The position numbers were made by a program, and so were the translations under genes. Below are positions 45,609 to 56,158 of a stretch of 64,000 nt of DNA, in pieces (the first letter of the stretch is position 1; each line of letters opens with the position of its first letter). The stretch lies in the NCBI GenBank assembly GCA_038093975.1, contig JBBPTG010000009.1, positions 124,001 through 188,000 on the forward strand, in the 5' to 3' direction. Origin of the DNA: Chalciporus piperatus. Taxonomy: Eukaryota; Basidiomycota; Agaricomycetes; Boletales; Boletaceae. Under the pieces are notes generated by a model. The model was not told the origin of the DNA. It worked only from the letters and a program-made list of their open reading frames with translations, and made no database searches.

Positions 45609-46542
45609 TTAGTAGCCATATCCGCCCCCACCACCTTGCTGTTGCTGGTAGCCTCCATATCCACCGTATCCCTGCTGGCCACCGGCGGTGTAGCCACCGA
45701 AGCCACCTGAATTAACATCAGAATACAAACAATTTGTTGACATTGAAAACGAGCCTTGGGCGGGGAAACCTCCACCATATCCACCACCACCAGATGGGAA
45801 GCCCTGACCACTGTAGCCACCACCACCACCACCTACTCTCACATTAGCATACCAGGCTGGAACGCCAATACGATACACACCTCCGTAACCTCCACCGTAG
45901 CCACCAGAAGGTGCTCCACCACCGTAGGAGCCACCTCCACCTCCGCCGCCGGAGCGGGCATTGGCCATGTTTACTTTGACCCTTCTGCCATCGAGCTCTT
46001 GCTCGTTGAGCGCACCTATGGCTGCGCTCGCCTCATCGGGAGAGGCATATGTTACAAAACCGAAACCACGGGAACGACCCGTGTCACGATCGCGCATGAC
46101 AATACTCTGTAGCCGACATGGAATGTCACGAAAAGCGACATGTCACAAAATAAGCTTTCTGACAGCGAGATAGGAAACAACGCGTACATCGAGCACTTGT
46201 CCGTACTGAGAAAATGCCTATTTTTGTGACCGAATCGTTTGATGCGGAATGCAGCAGCAGCCGGACGACAACGAGAACGGAGCCATGTAAAAAAGAGTAG
46301 AGAGGCGTAAGAGACATCCATTCGGAGATAAACGAGACAACATAGCAAGGGGCAAATTTCAGATCAGAAACACTGACTTGTTGCAAAGCCTCATCGGTTG
46401 TATTCCAACTCAAATTTCTACAGACACGGAAGCGGGAACAAGCCAATGCATCAGTTTCGCTTCCCTCCGCCAACGACAGGAGAAGCGCAGGTTAATCATA
46501 CTCAGTACGAAGGCAGACTGACCCAACATAGATTTTGGACAT
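45609..46542 (-). CDS. Glycine-rich RNA-binding protein with one RRM (copy 2)
   Basis: Starts [20 protein letters not shown], then [30 protein letters not shown], then a long Gly-rich tail ending GYGY. Introns interrupt exactly the same codons as in copy 1 (after YVG, after the Q of LQQ/LRQ, after the D of QVID/QVLD), and the second is also long (about 160 nt). Extra introns divide the Gly-rich tail; one acceptable junction needs a GC-AG intron near 45750, so the tail model is uncertain. A TATA box sits at 46722-46715. Likely the same nuclear/cytoplasmic RNA-binding role as copy 1. Confidence 0.85.
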
Positions 46543-47418
46543 GATGATGCGGATCGAGAGAAGTGTATGATGCAGACCACTGATAATACACAAGATTGCC
46601 TTGAAATCGTCGTACAGGAGACCGAACGTAACCGAGACCTGGACACACTGAACAAAAAGGGACGTGGACGTGCGAGAGAGAGTTGGAATGAAATGGGGTT
46701 TCGAAGACGCCCCTCTTTTATAATTCATCCCCCACCAACTTCAAACTCCGGTCTAAACTCTAAGCTGGTTGTCTTCTGGCCCGATCTAGACCCTTTCCTT
46801 TCTGGGAACATTGATCGAAGCCTCCGCACTGCCGCCTTGGTAAAGCTGCGCAACGTTTTTGACCCTTTTCTTTTCTTTTCCGCGTAAACCCGAAATCGCA
46901 ATCTGCCGAATGACGACTCTGCATAAACTCGGGTGACCTTAGGCAAACTCGTAAAACCTCGTCCTGCCCGCGACTCATCTCCGTCCAGAAATCATGAAAA
47001 CTTCGATTCCCCTTCAAGCAACGAATGCCGAATCGATACAGATGGAATGTCAATTGTAATGGATTGGGGGCATGATAACGTGATCGTGAAATGGTCGTAA
47101 GCTAACTACCCTGAGAAGCTCAATAGCAAGTGGGATGGTCAGCGACTATAAAACAACTATTTAATACTCATATCGTGAGGTGCGACAACTTGAGGAAGAA
47201 GATGAAATAGATCGTCGGAGATGTGATGAGCGATGAGCAAAAAAACGAGGAACGAGACGATGAATTCAGTGTGAGATTAGAACACAGATCCAGGTGAGAG
47301 GAAGAGAATATTGAAACAATGGAACATCGAGAGGGAACACAGGAAGAAACGGGAAAGATGTGCAGAATAAGATCACAAGCAGCAAGACTCCTCACCCCTA
47401 ACTTTATCTTCATCATGG
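46543..47418. other. Intergenic: promoter of RRM copy 2 and 3' flank of the ABC-like gene
   Basis: It carries the TATA element at 46715-46722. The 47170-47400 part is A/G-rich on the plus strand, fitting a 3' UTR of the minus-strand ABC-like gene. No coding gene is seen. Confidence 0.5.
46715..46722 (-). promoter_or_regulatory. TATA box of RRM copy 2
   Basis: TATAAAAG on the minus strand lies 173 bp upstream of the ATG at 46542, in a position to serve that gene. Confidence 0.55.
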
Positions 47419-50400
47419 TTAAGCATCATCAGCGTTGGAAACCTCATCTGTGGCCGCGGGTGCTGCGGTGGCACTGCTCTCTCCTCGTATCGCACCAACC
47501 ACCTCCATGAAGCTTTTCCTTTTGCGCTTCTTCTCCTCCTTCTCTTTATCGATACGGTCCGCAGTCAAGTCGCCCGAGTTCCGTGCACTTTCAGGTGCGC
47601 TAGCGCTTCCACCTGGAACGTCGGAGCTGTCCCGTCCGTTGCTCTCTGCATTCGCCTTGTCCGACTTGACAGTGTCGCGCCTCAGCACACCTGCGATGCC
47701 TGCGATACCCGGTATCCCTTGGAGTCCCGCTCCTTTTCTAGGACCGGAAAGAGATATCCTCCTAGCCAAACGCTGGAAGTTTTGCGACGAGATCCGCTTC
47801 CTCTTTCCTTCAGCCTCGGGGGTGGGTGAAGCGGAAGAGACGCCGGTGGGATCAGGAGTAGACACGCGTGGCGGTGTAGCAGTATCCTCGAACGTGATAG
47901 ATGTTGGCAGCCGAACGTGCGCCTGTGAAGCACTGTCGATCGAACGGGAGTCGTCGGTCTTGGGGAAGGCAATAGGCACGGATGGCGAAGAGGCAGGGAA
48001 CGTCACAGGTGCGGGACCTTCCGATGAGGCAGGGAATGCAACGGCTTCCGACTCTGGAGCAGACGTAGGGAACGAAATTGCAGCCGAGAATTCTTTGGAA
48101 GGGACAGAGGGGGCAACGCTATACGCTTTGACACTGGCTGTGGGGTTGATGGACGGGGCGCGAATTGAAGCGGTAGGTGCTGGGATAGACGCAGCGCGGA
48201 TCGAAGCAGTTCCAGCTCGTGACGAGTCGGCTAGCGACACGTCGGCAACGACCTCGCCAACCTGACTCTCGACATGAGGATTCTCAATCGAAACATCATA
48301 ACCTTCAGCGACACCGGACGCAGTCACAGAGGAAGAAGCAGGAACTGCGGCAGCACCAAGGGAGTTGGCCCACAACGATGCAAACAAGCCGTCTGCTTGA
48401 ACAAGTTCATCAAAGGAGCCAGATTCGACGAGTTGTCCGTCCTTAAGCACCAAGATTCTATCAACAGGATCAATAAAGGCGAAGTAGTGAATTAAAGTCG
48501 ACAACTTACTGGTCGACGCTTTCAACGCCCTGAAGGCTGCCGCTTCCAATATCCCAGACCACAGTCCTACCACCGACGCAGGCACGCTCCAAAGAACCCT
48601 CGAGAAGTACAACCTTCGCATCCTTTGCCAGTGCACGAGAAAGTGCCTTCGCACGTCCCTCGGAGCAGATATCTGGAATAACAGCGACAACAGAACGGAG
48701 AGAGGAAAGTGTAAGGGTCTGGATAGGTACATTGTTGATAGAGATGGACCCGGATTCGACGTCGTAGAGACGGTAGATGGCCTTCAGAATGCCCGACTTA
48801 ACGGAAGCAGGGGTACTGACAACGGCAGTGACCGAAGAAGCTGGGAGAGAGAACGAAACATCAGTAAAGGCGGAAATTGGGGCCTGCGAGTCCGTGTAGG
48901 GATAAGTAAGGGAGACGTTATCTAAATGCAATGAGTTCGAGTCGGTCGAGCATCCAGTAGAGGCACACACCGAACTTCACTTCAACCCCATGACTTCCAT
49001 CGACAGTGTTCTTTCCGTCAACAACTCCCATGGGTTCACCAAGGACCTTGAAGATTGACGCTAAATCACTTGTGGCAGCTCGCAACGAAGGAGTCCAGGT
49101 GAGAGGGAGGACGAGGATACCCCAGTACCACATCCAAGCAACCCAAGCACCAGCACTCCAGATGCCTTCCGTGACACCTTTTGCGATGTACAAGCTACCA
49201 AGCAACAGTCCTCCAGAAGCGAAAAGAGCTTGGACAAACGCAAACATAGGAGCTTTGGCAGGGCAGGAAGAGAGAAGCGAAGGGCGCGAGTTGAGGCAAA
49301 TCAGATAACCTACAAAGCATTGAGGACTAGAGTCGTTAAAGGAAAGCAATGCAATCGTACCGTAAACGCCAAGGGCAACCAAGACAACAACTCCAAACTC
49401 CCAACCGAACAGTAGACCAAGCACAATTACGCCGATTAAATCATCATCGACGACTGCAGTGAGGATTGAAAGGGCATGGAGGACACTTGAGGCTGCACCG
49501 CTCGCCATGTTGGCATGTAGACCATCTACAACCTTCGCCTTGCTAGACCCAAGACCAAGGCCGAGGACGTGGTCAGTATAGTATGACGAGAGCGCGTCAT
49601 CTACGTCTGCACCAAGACGGGACACAAGGGTCTTGGTGAGATTGGGGATGCCACCGGTGGAATTGAAGAATTGCAGCGCCGCAAACAAGAAGATGTATGT
49701 GTACGGGGAGGTACCCAAGGGCATCGGAATCGGGAATGTGCTGGACGAAGAAAGAAGCGCATTAACAGCAGCGCCAAGGGAAAGCGGAAGGAGGAGGGTT
49801 AGGAGTCGAGTCAGAACATGGAACACGGTGATTAATAACTGTTGAGGCGGAGGTTAGCAGCCCGAAAATGAGAAGAGTGACTGCCGCATACGATAAGACC
49901 CTTGGCAGGCGTGACAAAAGGAACCAGTCGGCGCAAAGTGGCAAATGTTGACTCGGTCTGGAAGAACGAGGCAATGTCACAAACGCTGGTCAGGTGCGAA
50001 CATACGTTTCACTCACCTTGAGTGGACTCGCTGCGGGATGTTGTCCTTGAGTAGGAAACGTGCCATACTTACTGCTCTCAGCCACGGACGGTCCATTGCC
50101 GTCCCCGTGGACAAGAGATGCACTCTCAGCCTCTGCATTCTCTGGGGAGTCGGCAGGAACATGGACGACCCGTGGAAAGCAGAGAGCAAATAGAAGAGGG
50201 GCGAGGAAGACGACGCGGACGAGGGGAGTGAAGAAGTGGAAGGAGTCTGGGATACACTTTGAAAGCTTGGCGCTGTCGCAGATGTGCCTTGGATCTGAGG
50301 TGTCCAATTAAAGATCAGCATTGGCGCATATATGCCTCAATAGAACACTCACCGCGTGATTTGGCGTTGAGGAAGAGAAGGACGACTTGAGCAGTGTCGA

Positions 50401-50848
50401 TCACCAGTGCAATGAAAATGGCAGCCTTGACGCGCTTGCGAGACCAAATCTCGATGTTGTTCACGTCCTTGTAAGCTCCAACGGATGCAAGAGCAGCATA
50501 CGCGATGACACCCAACAGGGCGGCGAGTTCAATGCCGGTGCCGGGTCTCCACACGCTATTGAGGACAGCATAGGCGACATAAGCAAGCCCGTCGAGAAGG
50601 AAGGAAAGAGAGGCGAGGGAGAGAAGAGCAAGGATGAGTGATCTTCTCGGGATGCGTGACTGGACGACGACGGGAGTGATCGGCGAGGGAGAGGGAGGGG
50701 AAAGAGGTTTAGTAGGGAGAAGAGAAAGAGTAGCAAGGAACACGACAGCGGGAGATGAAACCCGCAGGCCGAAGAGAGCGGATGATACACCCGCAGCTGG
50801 CAGTGAGGCTACCGCGATGCTGCGAAGAAGCTTCGGACGCGTCGCCAT
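47419..50848 (-). CDS. HMT1-like ABC half-transporter homologue with a degenerate nucleotide-binding domain
   Basis: A multi-exon gene from ATG 50848 (MATRPKLLRS) to TAA 47419. It has an N-terminal multi-span TMD0-like region, a loop, then a second membrane region (LLITVFHVLTRLLTLLLPLSL onward) laid out like vacuolar HMT1/ABCB half-transporters. The NBD aligns by flanks: LDNVSLTYPYTD, SFSLPASSVTAVV, GSISINNVPIQTLTLSSLRSVVAVIPD, and after it RILVLKDGQLVESGSFDELV. Every catalytic motif is lost. Walker A reads STPASVKSG, the signature CSEGRAKALSRAL, Walker B VVLLEGSLE, and the H-loop region WDIGSGS. Some 50 residues of the helical subdomain are absent between IPD and CSEGR. A Ser/Ala/Pro-rich tail of about 280 residues follows. 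The frame is open and splice sites are good, so it looks expressed but unable to hydrolyse ATP. Confidence 0.75.
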
Positions 50849-53207
50849 CGCGAAGGTGGACGACGTGTAGATGTATTTGAGTGTCGAACTGTGTGTCGTG
50901 GTTACTGTCGTGGTCGTGAAAAGAGTCGTGGTCGTCGCCGTCGCCGTCGTCGGGGAGGAGAAGAGGGAGAGGAAGGGATGGCCTGGTAGAGAGGCGTGCG
51001 AATCTGAGACGGCAGCATCCTTGCCTTTTGAGCTTGATGTGTGGCTGTGCAACCTTTTCCTTGTATCACATCCTCAAATCAAGTCAATCATGAACCGCAG
51101 TCTGGTCTCTATTAGTACATTAGTACATACAGGATAGCACACAAGGACTAGACTAGGGTCTGCTAGGGTCTCGCCATCAGCTACCTCTTTGTCCTGTTCA
51201 CCAGCAAACGTATTCACCGACCGTTTGACAAGGTGAACAATGCGCCCTGGGCCTGAGCAGCCGAGATAACAACATCCGCTTACTGATGTGCTCCTGCATG
51301 CTCCGTCTTCGCTCCTCAATCACGCTCATCACATGCATATCCACAGCACTCATACAAGCCTCATGTTTTCCATCACTGTTCTGTCCTCCGAATCACGTCG
51401 GATCAGCCATCCACATGAGTCTACATGTCACCGAAAGGGGAAAATCAACACGTGTAAAACGCATGTTTTCCTCTTTCTCTCTTCTCTTTTCTTGCTCTCT
51501 CTCGGCCCACCCAGTATCGGCAAGCGTCGGCATTATGCCCTCAGCGGCTAGTCATACCCGCAACGTCCCCTCACACGCTACGCTTCCCGTGCGTATCCAG
51601 TTATCCAGATTCCTCGAATCAGTCTGCACTGACTCTGCAGTTTGATGATCTCCTCCATGCATAAGGATCACCGCAAGTTAGGCATTCGACGGTCAGTGCT
51701 GTGTAGAATCACGCCACGAAACGCTCAGGATCCTCTCCATATTGTCGACGTTCTTATCTCAGTTACGCCCGATAACACTGGATACTTTTCATTCGCCGAA
51801 TGCCACCTCTAACTTTTGAGGCTAGCATGATCACCAGCTTGAATGAACTTACTTATCGATGACAACTCCCGCCACCACTTTCCCATGCCTCTACTACCCG
51901 AACCGAACATCGAGCGAGCAATTCTTGGTATTCCTATTACACATCGAGCTAGTAATGCTCCGTCAAGTGGTGGTACATTCACTAGGTGCGCTATGCTTGG
52001 TTTGACAGCGGTTTGACATTCGCATGCACGCGACGTCGCGACGACATAGGACGACATCTGACGACATTCGCTGCCGATTTGCGGATCAGGGCACAATCGC
52101 GATTCGCCCTTCCAATTGTGCATTTACTTCCGGAAATTGCATCACACTATTCTGACATCTCATATATCTGCAACAAGCCCCTGTCTGTCGGGTCTCGTCA
52201 TTATCCCGTAATTGGCTTGCTCTTCATCACTTCCTTCGGGTCGAGGAGCGGCCGGTGAGCACAACATCGCATAGACATTGAGCTTATCTTCCCTTACCAT
52301 TTCTTCTTTCCCCCTTCTTGATGCATGCTCAGATCGCCCATCGTCACACCCTGGATAAATCTATCATCTAGAACCCTTCAGACTGGAGGCAGCCCATGAG
52401 AACAAGGCCCTGTGGGGAATCCACGAACGTGGGTGGGGACGGTTTCAAAGTAAGCCAGGAGTATCTATCGATTGAGCGCCACACGGAACGCAGCCAGCGG
52501 GCGGTTCCCAATTAAGCTTTGCAGTACATGCAATATAGAGGTATAAATTCAACTAGATCTGTCAATCGTTATTGAGCTAACGCATTTTGCCGCGTCAGAA
52601 GCATGGTTTTTGCAGATAGGTTGCACGCTTTGACGAACCAGAGCTAGACATTACACTCATACCAGCTCAAAACCGCTCCGCTAATGATCCCAAGGAAGCA
52701 AGCTTTCGTTGCGTGCAGTTGATTACCTCCACTTGTTGAGATCGGAGGATGGTCGTTCTGATGCCGCCATCGAGAAGTCTCACGAAGTTTATCTTCTGTG
52801 GTGAGAATCAGGTGACATGAGAGAGTCTCGCTTACTCAAATATTGTATCCTTGAATTATGTGTTTCGAAGCATCATTCATGTACTACTTTCAAGTTTCAA
52901 CCTCCATCACACGTTCGTGTTCCATACTATACATAACCTCTGTTGCGCTATGGAGATGACTCGATGCTGTGGTACCAACACGTTGTAGCCGGACTGGTCC
53001 AGGTGAAGTCCACGCTCCTGATGAACCCCAGGCCCAGCATGTTCCTCGGGGCTGAGCGCTGGACACCGCTTTCCATGCGACTTGGTCCACTTCATGAAGC
53101 CGACTGGTTAACCCAACGCCAGCCAGAAACCTTTTCATCGGCAGTCTTTTAACTCTTTGTACAATTCTCCCGAATTACGAGCTACAGTCTCCGTGGTCGC
53201 ACAAGAC
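50849..53207. other. 2.4-kb stretch without a recognised gene
   Basis: The left end is the promoter of the ABC-like gene. The remainder has only short frames on both strands without domains. The last 60 bp lead into GTPase copy 6. Confidence 0.45.
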
Positions 53208-54035
53208 ATGTCCATCGGTGAGTACAGGTTTCAGATTACGGTGATCAGTGAATCAGACATGGCGTGGCGTACCACAGAACCTTTCAACATAATTCTCTTT
53301 GGGGAAACGGGCGTCGGGAAAAGCTCAGTCATCAACCTCTTGGCAGGAAAATCCGTCGCAAATGTTTCCTCTGACGTCGAGGGCTGCACGCTACAATCCA
53401 CGAAATACGCCTTCCCTGTCGGAGGTGTTGAGGTCAGAGTATGGGACACGGTCGGCCTCGAGGAACCCACGATGGGGGTCAATGGGTATCTGACTGCCAT
53501 AGAAAAAGCCCATGCGCTTATACGCGACCTGGGCGAGGCAGGCGGCGTGGATCTACTCCTTTTCTGCATACGAGGCAGCAGGATCACGTCGACTACACAA
53601 AGCAATTATCGGCTTTTTCACGAAGTCCTTTGTAACAAGGAGGTTCCGATAGCTTTGGTCATCACCAACCTGGAGAGGGAGACAGAGATGGAGGATTGGT
53701 GGAACAGGAACAAGGAACATATCAAGATGTACGGTATCCACAGCATCGGACACGCATGCGTCACTGGTGTAGAGGAAGATGAAAAGTACGGCAAGTCGAG
53801 AGAGGCGTTGCATACGCTCCTCCGGTCCCTATACACCGATAAGCGGAAGTTTTCAATGACGCCGGAATCGTGGCTTGCAAGAGTATTGGCAGGTTTGGGA
53901 ACCTTTCTCCATAGCAAGAATCCTCCCAAGGGGGAGAAGATGGTTCGTACTCTGGTTAAGCGTTGTAACATGGACGGAGAGACCGCGAGACGGCTGGCTG
54001 CCATGCTCACAAATAATCAACCTCAAGTTTCATAG
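53208..54035 (+). CDS. P-loop GTPase of the G-domain family (copy 6)
   Basis: 275 aa from ATG 53208. A 39-nt in-frame segment (53218-53256) starts gtgagt and ends cag, so it could be a retained-or-removed mini intron; a second ATG lies at 53259. Seen: FNIILFGETGVGKSS, WDTVGLEEPTMGVNG, a Cys-containing strand LLLFCIRGSR, G4-position VITNLERETEMEDWWNRN and GHACVTGVEEDEKYG. The helical C-terminus ends LVKRCNMDGETARRLAAML. It is very close to copy 7, which it faces tail to tail 509 bp away. GTP binding is likely; the function is unknown. Confidence 0.8.
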   Translation: MSIGEYRFQITVISESDMAWRTTEPFNIILFGETGVGKSSVINLLAGKSVANVSSDVEGCTLQSTKYAFPVGGVEVRVWDTVGLEEPTMGVNGYLTAIEKAHALIRDLGEAGGVDLLLFCIRGSRITSTTQSNYRLFHEVLCNKEVPIALVITNLERETEMEDWWNRNKEHIKMYGIHSIGHACVTGVEEDEKYGKSREALHTLLRSLYTDKRKFSMTPESWLARVLAGLGTFLHSKNPPKGEKMVRTLVKRCNMDGETARRLAAMLTNNQPQVS

Positions 54036-54544
54036 GTTACATGTACGTTCATCGATTCATCTCGTACGATGGTGGTGTAGAGCGAGTAATATATCTACTC
54101 TCCTCTACTTATACATATATTCCTTTGCTCGAAGCATTCGCGGACTATTGATTAGCCCCTGAGTCGGAGTTGACGTCCCTGACCAGATCTTGCCTTCAAC
54201 GAGCTTTAGCATGAAAGGGGTGGAGGACACAATAGTTTCTCTATCTTATACCCCATTGGAGAATGGAAGGCTAAGGTTTTCCAAAACAAGGAGGACACCG
54301 CAATTGACCTCCATTCGAACCCTGTGCCGAACCGACTCGGGAGGTATGCTCGATACGCTGAGCCTATAGCTGCACGTCGTGAACTTTGGTCCACAGGCGT
54401 TTGATGCAGAGAGACCCCCGAACAACTAATATTGAAAGAAACAGATGATGTTCATGGTGCAATACAGACTACAGATCGTGCGGAGAGAGAGTACACTGGA
54501 TTGATGAATGCGATTATTATAAGTATCCCAACGAAACACCGAGC
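54036..54544. other. Intergenic between convergent GTPase copies 6 and 7
   Basis: 3' flanks of both genes. Nothing coding is recognised. Confidence 0.5.
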
Positions 54545-55291
54545 CTAATCCGCACTTCCCATCGAGCTCGCGAGCTCTTCGGCAACCTTGGGGTCCAATT
54601 TACAGCGCTTCGTCAAGACCTTGACTAGTTCCTTCTGCTTCGCCTTCTCCTTCAGCGGAGCAAAGAATCCAAACGCGCGCAAGAACTCCTTGAACCAGCC
54701 ATCCGAGGGCATGGTAAATCTTCCTTGCCCGTTGTGTTCCTTCAACAGCTTGTCGATGTTTTCTCTCGACTCGCCGTATTTGCGGTGAGACCTGAGACCT
54801 GTGACGCAAGCATGGGCTGCAGCCTTGATCCCATACTTCTCCAGACTTTCCGAATTCCTGCCCCACCACTGGTCCATAACCTCTTCCCGCTCAAGGTGCG
54901 TGATGACGAGAGCGATCGGAACTTGAGATCTGCAAAGTACTTCGTAGAACAACCGATAGTTGCTCTGAGTAGTCGCGGTGACGCGGTTTCCACGGATGCA
55001 GAAAAGCAGTAGGTCGACACCACCCTGGGCTTCCAAGTCATGGATGAGCTTCCAAGCCTGCTCGATGGCGGGAAGGAAGCCGTTGACTCCCATTTCCGGC
55101 TCCTCAAGGCCGACTGTGTCCCAGATACGGAACCTCCGACTGTTAACATTGAAGCCGTAATCTTTGAAGGACATGGTACATCCTTGGACGTCGGGAGAGG
55201 TTTTTGCGACTTCCTGCCCAGCAATCAGATTGATCACTGAGCTCTTGCCGACGCCCGTCTCTCCGAAAAGGATGATGTTGAATGAGCTCAT
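54545..55291 (-). CDS. P-loop GTPase of the G-domain family (copy 7)
   Basis: A single exon encodes 248 aa from MSSFNIILFGETGVGKSS. G1 lies at residues 9-17, followed by G3 WDTVGLEEPEMGVNG, G4-position VITHLEREEVMDQWWGRN and HACVTGLRSHRKYGESRE. The C-terminus LVKVLTKRCKLDPKVAEELASSM parallels the tails of copies 3, 4 and 6. It shares long identical runs with copy 6 (TTQSNYRLF, GGVDLLLFCIRG), which marks them as a recent inverted duplicate. It is the shortest complete copy and shows the minimal domain. Confidence 0.85.
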   Translation of the reverse strand: MSSFNIILFGETGVGKSSVINLIAGQEVAKTSPDVQGCTMSFKDYGFNVNSRRFRIWDTVGLEEPEMGVNGFLPAIEQAWKLIHDLEAQGGVDLLLFCIRGNRVTATTQSNYRLFYEVLCRSQVPIALVITHLEREEVMDQWWGRNSESLEKYGIKAAAHACVTGLRSHRKYGESRENIDKLLKEHNGQGRFTMPSDGWFKEFLRAFGFFAPLKEKAKQKELVKVLTKRCKLDPKVAEELASSMGSAD

Positions 55292-56158
55292 GAAGAATCT
55301 GCGGACATGATGTTAGATCGGGACCCTTCTAGGAGCAGTTGACGTTCGCACCACCAAAGTACAAGGAAGAAAAGGCCGTAAAGGTGAAGGATGAGAGACA
55401 GTGAGATGCACGAAGAGGTGGCGGTAAAAAAAGTGCTGCGGGAAGTGTGGCGGAGGATCGACGATGGGCTTGAGTTGAAAGAGTTCTGGTGCACTGACTC
55501 GAAAGTGATATTTGTGTTAGGGATCAGGGTAAACGCACGCACAAAGCTGCTGGTTGCCTCGACTGGTCCAGATGGTCCTCGGTGATTAACCGCGTGGTTG
55601 AATGAGGGTGGACACGAGGCTTAATTGGTTCCATGGAAGGAAAGATCAGGCAGAAGGGGTGGAGCGTGACGGGGTTAGCGCTCGAAGCACCCTGATCAAG
55701 TATTCGTCCTCGCAAAGTTGGCCTAGCACTATAGACAACGAACTGGGTGAGTCGGTGAGGTTGGCTAGTACATACGTAACTGGAGCACGCAAGCTGGATC
55801 GACGTGTGATTTGGATTGTGCATTTTGAACACCAATTATGATTCAGGATCTTACAAAAAGTGAACAGTTCAAAAGGTTCGTTGCAGTCCAATTAGTATTT
55901 CGAGTTTATTCCGAAGAATCACCTTTGACCTTGCTGCAGGCCGACTCGAATGCTTGCAGAGGTTAAGAGAAAATCCAAGGTCATGTCAAAATTGCCCACC
56001 ATGTCAAATGTACCTAGGTCGGCTAATACAAGCCCTTTGATCAAGGAAGTATCTGAGAGTGTTTTTACGAAGAAAGAAGGGGTATGAGTAGCTCTTCAAT
56101 ACGATACATCAAATCAATACATAAAATACCCCGCAAAACGAATCATATGCATCCGTAC
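55292..56158. other. Intergenic, no gene recognised
   Basis: Upstream of copy 7 and downstream of copy 8, both on the minus strand. It has short frames only. Confidence 0.45.

Noticed and set aside
47435..48265. 276-codon open frame on the plus strand inside the ABC-like gene
   Set aside because: It is antisense to the Ser/Ala-rich tail, whose codon bias keeps the opposite strand open. No domain is present and the minus strand has proper splicing.
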